From assembly GCA_002773285.1 (NCBI GenBank), contig PFBM01000012.1:33852-68902 (forward strand): a stretch of 35,051 bases of DNA, given 5' to 3'. Each line of letters begins with the position of its first letter. Positions within the stretch are counted from its first letter, which is position 1. Below the pieces are notes generated by a model that was not told the origin of the DNA, did no database searches, and saw only the letters and a list, made by a program, of their open reading frames with translations. The stretch is from Candidatus Kaiserbacteria bacterium CG10_big_fil_rev_8_21_14_0_10_59_10 (GTDB taxonomy: Bacteria > Patescibacteriota > Minisyncoccia > Phycocordibacterales > UBA2100). Position numbers and translations under genes: made by a program. Below, in pieces: positions 24,414 through 30,400 of this stretch.

Positions 24414-24541
24414 CTAGCTTTTAGCTTCTAGTAAAAAAACAGCAAACGAAACGCCTACATGCTAAAGCGCCCGCAAGTGGTACCTGCTCCGTCGCCTTCA
24501 TATTCTAACCCTAGGAGCTAGTACCTAGAAGCTAGAAGCTG
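24414..24541. repeat. Heptad arrays K and L between the NYN gene and rpsO
   Basis: CTA/TTA at 24414, 24421 and 24428; TAG at 24512, 24519, 24526 and 24533. Inverted pair with a spacer of about 78 nt holding no gene; same orientation as E/F and I/J. Confidence 0.88.
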
Positions 24542-24553
24542 TTTGAAAAAGCG

Positions 24554-24820
24554 CTACTTCTTCAAACCTAATTTCTTCGTCAGCGCGTTGTAGGCGCGCT
24601 TGTTGGTCGTTTCAAGGTACTTCAAATGCTTGCGTCGATCTGCGACGAGCCCAAGAAGGCCGCGGCGCGAGCTTTTGTCCTTGCGATGCTTGTCGAGGTG
24701 CGATGATAGCTCCTCGATGCGGCGCGTGATGAGGGCAACCTGCACTTCCGGCGAGCCCGTATCGCTTTCGTGGCGGGCGGCTTTCTGCCGCTCGTTCTCC
24801 TTTTTGCGCTTCGTAAGCAT
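24554..24820 (-). CDS. rpsO: Ribosomal protein S15
   Basis: An 88-residue primary-binding protein of the 30S central domain, one residue shorter than typical. It has the family signature HESDTGSPEVQVALITRRIE (17-36), then LSSHLDKHRKDKSSRRGLLG and the C-terminal KRAYNALTKKLGLKK. In many bacteria rpsO precedes pnp in one operon; here the NYN gene lies between rpsO and pnp on the same strand. A 50-nt gap separates it from the FKBP gene upstream. Confidence 0.97.
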   Translation of the reverse strand: MLTKRKKENERQKAARHESDTGSPEVQVALITRRIEELSSHLDKHRKDKSSRRGLLGLVADRRKHLKYLETTNKRAYNALTKKLGLKK

Positions 24821-24871
24821 CGGCGCAATGATAGCACATTCCGCCGAATTAGCAAGTGTTTGAGCGACGTG

Positions 24872-25390
24872 CTATTCAGCCGCGCCGCCGCCCTCTGCTC
24901 CCTCTTCCACGGTGCCTAGCTCGGGCGCTTCGGGCGACATGACCGCGAGAAGCTGTATTTCAAAGATGAGCGTCGCGTTTGCGGGGATGAGTACATTGCC
25001 CTCCGCATCCACTACCCCCTCCGCGCCATAGGCAAGCTCCGGCGGAATGGATACGATGCGGCGTCCGCCCTCGCGCATGCCGTTGACTCCTATTTGGAAG
25101 CCGGGGATAAGCGGGTCAACGCCGAGCGTGAAGACCAGGGGCTGTCCCTGCGCCTCTGAACTGTCGAAGATCGTTCCGTCCTCAAGCGCCCCAATGTACT
25201 CGATGGCGACGACCATTCCCGGGACGGCCTCAGCGCCCTCTCCCACAACGATATCCTGGCCCTGCACCTGGCCTTCAAGGCCCGGTTGGTTTCCAAACTC
25301 CGAAGGGCCCAGCTGGTTCATCCACAGCCATGCGCCAAGACCAAGGAGCGCAACGAGCACGACGCTGATAACCAGGTATTTTGTATTCAT
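24872..25390 (-). CDS. Membrane-anchored FKBP-type peptidyl-prolyl isomerase
   Basis: A 172-residue protein from MNTKYLVISVVLVALLGLGA, a signal anchor at about 5-23 without a lipobox cysteine. The FKBP domain (about 46-152) shows VAIEYIGALEDGTIFDSS, PLVFTLGVDPLIPGFQIGVN, MREGGRRIVSIPPELAYG and ANATLIFEIQLLAV, the canonical order with the active-site aromatic and Asp positions. It catalyses cis-trans isomerisation of prolyl bonds and here would help fold exported proteins. The Glu/Gly-rich tail (155-172) is disordered. Divergent from rarA. Confidence 0.93.
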   Translation of the reverse strand: MNTKYLVISVVLVALLGLGAWLWMNQLGPSEFGNQPGLEGQVQGQDIVVGEGAEAVPGMVVAIEYIGALEDGTIFDSSEAQGQPLVFTLGVDPLIPGFQIGVNGMREGGRRIVSIPPELAYGAEGVVDAEGNVLIPANATLIFEIQLLAVMSPEAPELGTVEEGAEGGGAAE

Positions 25391-25452
25391 GCAACAACAG
25401 TAGCACATACGGCCTCGGTGTCACGCGCGTATGTGGAAAACGCACAAAAGCG

Positions 25453-25458
25453 TATACT
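25453..25458 (+). promoter_or_regulatory. -10 box TATACT of rarA
   Basis: A near-consensus -10 hexamer ends 7 nt before the rarA ATG (25466), implying a leaderless or near-leaderless transcript. The -35 region is poor. Confidence 0.5.
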
Positions 25459-25465
25459 CTCTCCC

Positions 25466-26692
25466 ATGAGTGAGCCGCTAGCATCCCGCATACGCCCCGC
25501 CTCGCTCGATGAGTTCGTGGGGCAGGAGCACCTGGTACGGGTAGGAAGCGCGCCAAAAGGGCGCAGCGCAGGACCATTGCGCACCGCCATCGAGAAGAAG
25601 CAGCTCTTCTCATTTATATTGTGGGGGCCTCCCGGGAGCGGCAAGACGACGCTCGCGCGCATATACGCCAACGCGCTCGGTGCGGATTTCTACGAGCTCT
25701 CCGCCGTGGACGCCGGCAAAGAAGACATTAAGAAAGTGCTCGGTTCCGGCTCCGCTGCGGGCTACAAGCGTCAGACCGCAGGCCTTATCCCCAAGATTTT
25801 GTTCATAGATGAGATACACCGCTTCAACAAGGCGCAGCAAGATTTTCTTCTCCCCTTCGTGGAGCGCGGCGACATTACGCTCGTCGGCGCGACGACGGAG
25901 AATCCGTCGTTTGAGGTCATTGCGCCGCTCCTCTCCCGTTGTCGCGTCTTTGTGCTGCATGAATTATCGGAGGAAGATATGGCGCGCATCATCAAGCGTG
26001 CCGCTGCGGCGCTCGGCAGCCGCACACCCAAGGCGGCGCTCGAGTGGCTCGTTGCGAGCGCCTCCGGCGATGCGCGGCAAGCCATCACGACGCTTGAAAC
26101 GGCGCACAAGCTTTACGGCAAAACGACCGTAGAGGCATTGAAGGAAGCGGTGCAGTCGATGCATGTGCGCTACGATAAGAAGGGGGAAGAGCACTACAAC
26201 ACCATTTCGGCGTTCATTAAGTCGATGCGTGCCTCGCAGCCGGATGCCGCGCTCTACTATCTTGCGCGGATGGTCGAGGCGGGCGAAGACCCGAAATTTA
26301 TCGCACGGCGGATGGTGGTATTCGCGAGCGAAGACATAGGGCTCGCGCAGCCCACCGCGCTCGTTGTTGCGAATACCGTTTTCGATGCCGTTCAAAAAAT
26401 CGGCTATCCGGAGGCCGCGATAAATCTCGCGCACGGCGCGGCCTACCTTGCGCAGTGCAAGAAGGACAGGCGCGCATACGATGCGCTGTTCGCCGCGCTC
26501 GACGATGTGAAAAAATACGGCAATCTTCCCGTTCCGCTCAAGGTCCGCAATCCGGTAACAACGCTCATGAAAGGTCTGGGGTACGGCAAGGGGTATGAAA
26601 TGTATCCCGAAAAGTCGCGGAGGGAGCGCGGGGGAAGCGACGCGGAATCCTACCTTCCCGACAAGCTGAAAAAACGGAAGTATTTGAAGTAA
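25466..26692 (+). CDS. rarA: Replication-associated recombination protein RarA (MgsA)
   Basis: A 408-residue AAA+ clamp-loader-like ATPase acting at stalled replication forks. SRIRPASLDEFVGQEHLV (7-24) opens the family; Walker A WGPPGSGKTT (53-62), Walker B ILFIDEIHRFNKAQQD (111-126), sensor 1 GATTENPSFE (141-150) and the C-terminal tetramerisation part with MRASQPDAALYYLARMVEAG and RRMVVFASEDIGLAQP follow. Normal length. The ATG at 25466 is chosen because earlier in-frame codons lie in the divergent promoter region. No Shine-Dalgarno is present. Confidence 0.96.
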   Translation: MSEPLASRIRPASLDEFVGQEHLVRVGSAPKGRSAGPLRTAIEKKQLFSFILWGPPGSGKTTLARIYANALGADFYELSAVDAGKEDIKKVLGSGSAAGYKRQTAGLIPKILFIDEIHRFNKAQQDFLLPFVERGDITLVGATTENPSFEVIAPLLSRCRVFVLHELSEEDMARIIKRAAAALGSRTPKAALEWLVASASGDARQAITTLETAHKLYGKTTVEALKEAVQSMHVRYDKKGEEHYNTISAFIKSMRASQPDAALYYLARMVEAGEDPKFIARRMVVFASEDIGLAQPTALVVANTVFDAVQKIGYPEAAINLAHGAAYLAQCKKDRRAYDALFAALDDVKKYGNLPVPLKVRNPVTTLMKGLGYGKGYEMYPEKSRRERGGSDAESYLPDKLKKRKYLK

Positions 26693-26942
26693 AAAGAAAT
26701 GAGCACAGTGAACGACAGACTGTTGTCTGCGTCCACTGTGCCCCCGACTCGAGCTGGAGGAGGCGGAATTTTTCTACTCCTCACGCTTGGCGCTCCGGTG
26801 GAGCGCCGCCCCACGCCAGGGGCCTTCGCCCCCCGCCCGACAGCCGTTTTTTGCACCTCCCTTACCTGGTGCCTATGCGCCATTCTGTCACGAACCGAAT
26901 GAAGGAAAGATGAAGAGCGGCACATGCGGCACTGCCTGTGTG
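26693..26942. other. Non-coding region after rarA with three hairpins
   Basis: No credible gene is seen between the rarA stop and the small gene at 27008. A two-stage hairpin lies at 26703-26741 (GCACAGTG/CACTGTGC outside, CAGAC/GTCTG inside). A perfect hairpin GGCGCTCC-GGT-GGAGCGCC is at 26789-26807. A GC-rich stretch with GGGGCC-TTCG-CCCC follows, and then a TTTTTT run at about 26855, which together may terminate rarA transcription. Confidence 0.6.
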
Positions 26943-26978
26943 AAAAAGATGGGCGCGGGGGTCTACGGACTCCCGCGC
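26943..26978 (-). terminator. Terminator of the 47-aa minus-strand gene
   Basis: On the minus strand a GCGCGGG/CCCGCGC stem (26953-26959 with 26972-26978) is followed by CCATCTTTTTC, a proper T-run. It lies about 30 nt after the stop at 27008. Confidence 0.7.
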
Positions 26979-27007
26979 TCCATGCATGGTACGCCCTCCG
27001 GCCCTGC

Positions 27008-27151
27008 TTATCGTTGGGCGAGCAACTCGTACGCTGCCCGACGCGTGGGCTTCTCACCGCGCTCGCTCAACGTGGAGAGCGCGTCAAAGATCTCGTCCAT
27101 TGTCGGCAGCGGCTTGGTGACCGCCGCCGCATCGCTGGTTTCTTTTCTCAT
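27008..27151 (-). CDS. Small soluble hypothetical protein (47 aa)
   Basis: The ATG at 27151 follows AAGGGGAACGTC, a good Shine-Dalgarno at 6-nt spacing, and the gene ends before a hairpin with a T-run; both support a real gene. The product is MRKETSDAAAVTKPLPTMDE at its start and ends ALSTLSERGEKPTRRAAYELLAQR when read in two pieces, a charged helix-turn-helix-sized chain without a membrane span. Longer in-frame starts exist but run into the upstream terminator. Function unknown; a small regulatory or nucleic-acid-binding role is only a guess. Confidence 0.5.
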   Translation of the reverse strand: MRKETSDAAAVTKPLPTMDEIFDALSTLSERGEKPTRRAAYELLAQR

Positions 27152-27303
27152 GACGTTCCCCTTGCCGAAGTTTCGCCTGCCTCGAACGTACTCCCGCATA
27201 TGCACGCGGTCAACTGTGGATATGTGTACAGAAAAGAGCAGTACCCATGCATGCCGCAATTCGCTATGTGTAAGAACTCCATCACGTGTGTTCAAAAGGT
27301 GAA

Positions 27304-27333
27304 GAGCGGCGCGGGAGGACTCCCGCGCCGCTC
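27304..27333 (-). terminator. Strong hairpin terminator after the polytopic membrane gene
   Basis: A 13-bp perfect stem (27304-27316 with 27321-27333) around a 4-nt loop sits 15 nt past the stop at 27348. The minus-strand tail CTTCACCTTTT has only a weak T-run. Confidence 0.65.
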
Positions 27334-27347
27334 GCACGTTCTCCACG

Positions 27348-27791
27348 TTACCTGCCGCCGCTGAGGCGCGCGGCTATGAAGAAGATGGTGACGCCTATGA
27401 GCGCGCAGACGAACATCGGCGCGCCCAGCTGGAGCGTGAGCTCTATCTTCCTCTCGACTGAGAGGTAGAGCAGCGCCCCCACGAAGACAACGATCCACGC
27501 ACTCGGTATGAATGCCGCCGTCATCGCTGAGAGCAATACCTTCACCCAGAGAGGGATATTCATCGGGGCGAAGATGGAAACGCACAGCGCGCTCACCGCT
27601 CCGAGCGTACCTGCGGCGGCGAGCACGGGAATCCCGGCAAACGCAAGAGCGTACATGTGTCCATCGAGTACGAATTCTAGAGCCGCTGCGTAAGCGAAAC
27701 CCGTCGCGCATGCCGCAATTGTAAGCGCGAACAGCTGCGGCTTCTCGACGGCTGTGCGCGGCCTGTCGTCTGGAGGGTAGTTCCACGTCAC
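27348..27791 (-). CDS. Polytopic membrane protein (about 147 aa)
   Basis: The GTG at 27791 is preceded by GGGAG at about 9 nt, and residues after it read as a membrane protein; the longer frame to 27893 crosses the upstream terminator and is basic nonsense. Four or so hydrophobic spans are visible: FALTIAACATGFAYAAALEF, MYALAFAGIPVLAAAGTLGA, a segment with LLSAMTAAFIPSAWIVVFVG, and the last with FVCALIGVTIFFIAARL. No motif identifies a family. The gene lies in a run of three small minus-strand genes, each with its own terminator. Confidence 0.65.
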   Translation of the reverse strand: MTWNYPPDDRPRTAVEKPQLFALTIAACATGFAYAAALEFVLDGHMYALAFAGIPVLAAAGTLGAVSALCVSIFAPMNIPLWVKVLLSAMTAAFIPSAWIVVFVGALLYLSVERKIELTLQLGAPMFVCALIGVTIFFIAARLSGGR

Positions 27792-27856
27792 GGCCGATTC
27801 TCCCGTTTCGTTTTTCCTAGGGCACACAGTAGCTGATGCGCGCCGGCGCCGCAACA

Positions 27857-27900
27857 CAAAAAGCAGAACCGGCCGCGAGTGTCGAACTCGCAAGCCGGCT
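27857..27900 (-). terminator. Terminator of the 60-aa membrane gene
   Basis: On the minus strand a stem CCGGC-GCGAG/CTCGC-GCCGG (27869-27879 with 27887-27898, small bulge) is followed by TTCTGCTTTTTG. It begins about 10 nt after the stop at 27909. At first sight the segment resembles a tRNA T-arm, but no acceptor stem matches. Confidence 0.75.
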
Positions 27901-27908
27901 GTCGGGCT

Positions 27909-28091
27909 TCACCGGATGATTCTCCTCCGGCTGAGCCATTCGCGTATTGCACCGATGAGTGCGACGAACAAAAAGCCCGCCCCGACGACAATGAGCGCTT
28001 TCGCGCCTGCTGTCGTCTGCTGCATCGGTGCGGCTGCGAGCGTCAGCGCGCCGCACACCGCAAAGAACAAAACAAAGAACTGTATTGGCAC
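27909..28091 (-). CDS. Small two-span membrane protein (60 aa)
   Basis: A GTG start at 28091 with GGAGG 5 nt upstream. The product has two hydrophobic segments: PIQFFVLFFAVCGALTLAAA (2-21) and AKALIVVGAGFLFVALIGAI (29-48), then a basic end (REWLSRRRIIR). A strong terminator follows immediately. Shine-Dalgarno, hydrophobic pattern and terminator together argue for a genuine small gene. Function unknown. Confidence 0.65.
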   Translation of the reverse strand: MPIQFFVLFFAVCGALTLAAAPMQQTTAGAKALIVVGAGFLFVALIGAIREWLSRRRIIR

Positions 28092-28451
28092 CTCGTCCTC
28101 CGTCTCTTCTTCTCTTGGGTTCCTCAGTAATATTCGCTCGGACGACCAATGTCAAATGAAACGGGACGCGCGAACGGCGGGCTGCGTCTTGTTTACGTCG
28201 TCGCCCGTCCGTTTGCGGGCGGCGCGGCGCGCAGAGTACTCGTACGGATAGTTATCCGCACGCTCATCGCGTACCGCATCAAAAATGCGCCACTCGCGGC
28301 TCCCCTTCTCCGCGCGCCGCTCAAAAAAGCGCAGCGGGATGCCATTAAGGAAGGGGTGCCGGCTTGAACTCTGCCTCATGCCGCGCAGTATGCGCGCGCA
28401 TCGTGATGCGAATATGAAAATATTCGGACACCAGTGCGTGGCGAACTCGCG
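28092..28451. other. Gap between the 60-aa gene and exonuclease III
   Basis: Contains the divergent upstream regions of both genes. Hairpins CGCCCG/CGGGCG (28202-28207/28216-28221) and GGATA/TATCC (about 28246-28257) are seen. A 72-codon open frame at 28149-28367 on the plus strand has no Shine-Dalgarno and an Ala/Arg-rich composition typical of shadow frames. I see no supported gene. Confidence 0.5.
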
Positions 28452-28457
28452 TAGTAT
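28452..28457 (+). promoter_or_regulatory. -10 box TAGTAT of the exonuclease III gene
   Basis: TAGTAT ends 9 nt before the ATG at 28467, again implying a very short leader. No clear -35. Confidence 0.4.
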
Positions 28458-28466
28458 CATGGACAC

Positions 28467-29270
28467 ATGCGCATTGCCTCGTGGAACGTCAACGGCATCA
28501 GGAGCGTCCATAAGAAGGGCATGTTCCTTCCTTTTATTGAGCGGGTGAAACCGGACATTGTGTGCCTCCAAGAGACGAAAGCGGCGCAAGGGCAAGCGGA
28601 AATAGATTTGCCCGCGTACGAGGAGTATTGGAACTCTGCCGAGAAGAAAGGGTATAGCGGCACGGCGATTTTCACCAAAATAAAGCCGCTCTCTGTCGCG
28701 TTCGGGCTCCCTGAAGACATTGCCGCCGAGTACAAGCTATCGGGAGACGGTTACGGCGACCCGAATGCGGAGGGGCGCGTGATCTCCGCCGAGTACGATG
28801 GATTTTTTGTCGTGACCGTATATACGCCGAACGCGAAGGACGACCTGAGCCGGCTGGAATTGCGGCACAAGCGATGGGACCCCGCATTCCTTGCATTCTG
28901 CAAGCGGCTGGAGCAGGAGAAACCGGTCGTATTCTGCGGTGACCTGAACGTCGCGCACCGCCCTGAGGACTTGGCGCACCCGAAAGAGAACGAGGGGCGT
29001 AAAGGGTTCACGCGGGAGGAGCGCGAAGGCATCGATATGTTCATTGAAGCGGGATTCGTGGACACTTTTCGTATGTTCACAAAAGAAGGAGGGCACTATA
29101 CGTGGTGGAGCCCTTTTTCCCGCGCACGCGAGCGCAACGTCGGGTGGCGCATTGACTACATATTTGTAAGCGGCGAACTTGCGCCCAAAGTACTCTCGGC
29201 GGATATACACAGCGATATTTACGGTTCCGACCACTGCCCCGTATCTATACGGCTAGATGAGAGTTTCTAA
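28467..29270 (+). CDS. xth: Exodeoxyribonuclease III (AP endonuclease, Xth/ExoA type)
   Basis: A 267-residue metal-dependent nuclease of base excision repair that cleaves at abasic sites and trims 3' ends. Active-site blocks are intact: SWNVNGIRS (5-13), VCLQETKA (32-39, Glu36), GDLNVAHRPEDLAHP (158-172, Asp159/Asn161), GWRIDYIFVS (226-235, Asp230) and GSDHCPV (253-259, Asp255/His256). Normal length. A small hairpin AAGGACAT/ATGTCCTT overlaps the stop but lacks a T-run. Confidence 0.97.
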   Translation: MRIASWNVNGIRSVHKKGMFLPFIERVKPDIVCLQETKAAQGQAEIDLPAYEEYWNSAEKKGYSGTAIFTKIKPLSVAFGLPEDIAAEYKLSGDGYGDPNAEGRVISAEYDGFFVVTVYTPNAKDDLSRLELRHKRWDPAFLAFCKRLEQEKPVVFCGDLNVAHRPEDLAHPKENEGRKGFTREEREGIDMFIEAGFVDTFRMFTKEGGHYTWWSPFSRARERNVGWRIDYIFVSGELAPKVLSADIHSDIYGSDHCPVSIRLDESF

Positions 29271-29439
29271 AGGACATCTCGATGTCCTTGAAAAAGACAC
29301 GCTATAGCAACACATTTGTGAGGTGACCGCTCAGGTTATCCACAGCGGCCGCTTTACAATGTCCGATAGACCTGTATCCTATCGGACAGGGACAGACAGG
29401 CCAAAACCTGCTATGTCCTACGTCCTTATTCACTAGCTC

Positions 29440-29648
29440 TTTTTTCTGCAGCAAACCAGATACACCAACCCGAAGGGAGCCGCCTGTGCACCCGCCTTGG
29501 AAACGTATCGTTCGCTTGCATCGCAGAACAACCCCTTTATGGAATAAGGAACAAACGCGGGTACTTACTGCACCCGCAAGAGGCCGCTTCGCGGTGGTAA
29601 CAGGTTCTAGAAACGTGTTACTGCCCCCGGAGCGGCCTTTTCTTTTTT
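29440..29648 (+). ncRNA. Candidate structured non-coding RNA of unknown class
   Basis: Several short-range hairpins occur: GCGGGT/ACCCGC near 29557-29577, CCTT/AAGG near 29534-29550, and the terminal two-tier hairpin. The unit ends in a terminator with a T-run, with no open frame that looks coding. I compared it by eye with 6S, SRP, RNase P and tmRNA signatures and found none. It may also be a long leader of the Nudix gene, although the terminator argues for a separate transcript. Exact 5' end unknown. Confidence 0.35.
29581..29648 (+). terminator. Two-tier Rho-independent terminator
   Basis: AGGCCGCT (29581-29588) pairs with AGCGGCCT (29631-29638), and inside it GTAACA (29597-29602) pairs with TGTTAC (29616-29621). 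The stem runs straight into TTTTCTTTTTT. Confidence 0.65.
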
Positions 29649-29706
29649 CTATTCCGTCCTCTTCCCAGACGTCCGCGAGGCCGGAATTGACCCAAATTAC
29701 CACAAA

Positions 29707-29753
29707 TTACCAAGGACCGTCCTTGGTAAAATACCAAGGACGGTCCTTGGTAT
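29707..29753. repeat. Inverted doublet of the ACCAAGGAC palindrome, copy 1
   Basis: Two 23-bp palindromes, 29707-29729 and 29731-29753, share the core ACCAAGGAC-N-GTCCTTGGT. The central base is C in the first and G in the second, so the second is the inverted copy of the first. A TTTTTT run follows. The same arrangement recurs at 33414-33478, also preceded by AAATTACCA sequences. Confidence 0.9.
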
Positions 29754-29857
29754 TTTTTACATGTGGATTTGCATGTTTTTGTGGACAAATAGCGTTTGCG
29801 ATTGTACTGTCCACACAGAGATAGGAATAGACGAGTTACCGACCGGAGGACAGGGTC

Positions 29858-30361
29858 ATGCCCCACAGGGTGAGAGTGGCTCGTATTGCGTATTTTAGAC
29901 GAAGTACGCAAGGCGTGCTGGAAGTGCTCCTAGTCCAGAAATGGTCGGGAGTTTGGAAGTTGCCGGGTAGACGAGTTCGAGAGTGTGAGCATCCAGAAAG
30001 AGCAGTACTGCGGGAGTTCGAAAGAAAGACGGGTTTTGTCTTGCCCGTGGCGCACCGCATGTTCGAGTGCAGGTTGCGCGCCGAGTCGCCCGGGTACGTC
30101 GAGTATATTTTTTTGGCCGTTGCGCCTTACTCCGTTGATACGAAGGCCTGCGGGTACTCCGGGAACAAGGGAGCTGTGCGAAACGGAGGCATCAAGGCCG
30201 TTCGGTGGCACCCTGTGCGGGCACTTCCCAAAAAGTGGAATGATGCACCGCTCGGCACAGCATTCACACTTCCCGTCCACAGGCGGCAGATAAGGCGATG
30301 CCAGAGGCGCTTTTGGCGCGATCTGAGGCGCCCTGCAAAGAAGGTATCTAGAGAGCAATAA
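29858..30361 (+). CDS. Nudix-fold protein with degenerate catalytic box
   Basis: A 167-residue protein; the ATG at 29858 has GGAGG 8 nt upstream. The Nudix fold is recognisable: LLVQKWSGVWKLPGRRVREC (24-43), ERAVLREFERKTGF (47-60), an aromatic strand near YVEYIFLAVAP, and VRWHPVRALPKKW. The catalytic box should read REUxEExGU, but here 52-60 is REFERKTGF, so both metal-binding glutamates at 56 and 57 are Arg and Lys. Hydrolysis of nucleoside diphosphate derivatives is therefore doubtful; a binding or regulatory role is more likely. The C-terminal 40 residues are strongly basic, which suggests nucleic-acid binding. Confidence 0.75.
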   Translation: MPHRVRVARIAYFRRSTQGVLEVLLVQKWSGVWKLPGRRVRECEHPERAVLREFERKTGFVLPVAHRMFECRLRAESPGYVEYIFLAVAPYSVDTKACGYSGNKGAVRNGGIKAVRWHPVRALPKKWNDAPLGTAFTLPVHRRQIRRCQRRFWRDLRRPAKKVSREQ

Positions 30362-30362
30362 C

Positions 30363-30393
30363 GGGCGCGCCGCTTTGTAGAAGCGGCGCGCCC
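30363..30393. terminator. Bidirectional hairpin between the Nudix gene and cca
   Basis: A 13-bp perfect stem GGGCGCGCCGCTT with its complement around a 5-nt loop, lying between two convergent stop codons (30361 and 30401). T-runs are weak on both sides. Confidence 0.75.
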
Positions 30394-30400
30394 AAGAATT

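Larger units (their letters stand above)
29271..29857. other. 587-nt non-coding region with DnaA-box-like sites, inverted repeats and a candidate RNA
   Basis: No protein gene is supported. It holds, in order: a perfect DnaA box TTATCCACA (29336-29344); a 10-bp inverted repeat TGTCCGATAG/CTATCGGACA (29360-29369/29379-29388); a candidate structured RNA ending in a terminator (29440-29648); an inverted doublet of a 19-bp palindrome (29707-29753); and three partial DnaA-box matches, TGTGGATTT (29762), TGTGGACAA (29780) and CTGTCCACA (29807). The Shine-Dalgarno GGAGG of the Nudix gene is at its right end. Confidence 0.75.

Noticed and set aside
3794-24541. A CRISPR array for the heptad repeats
   Set aside because: Units are 7 nt without unique spacers of regular length, and no cas genes are present.
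27866-27945. A tRNA-like segment on the minus strand (T-arm GCGAG-TTCGACA-CTCGC and a D-arm-like TGGCTCAG)
   Set aside because: No matching acceptor stem or anticodon arm can be built; the hairpin with its T-rich tail is better explained as the terminator of the 60-aa gene.
28149-28367. A 72-residue plus-strand open frame upstream of exonuclease III
   Set aside because: No ribosome binding site, no recognisable features, and Ala/Arg-rich composition.
29302-29703. A 133-residue minus-strand open frame opposite the candidate structured RNA
   Set aside because: It crosses a terminator and several hairpins, has no Shine-Dalgarno, and shows no domain-like pattern.
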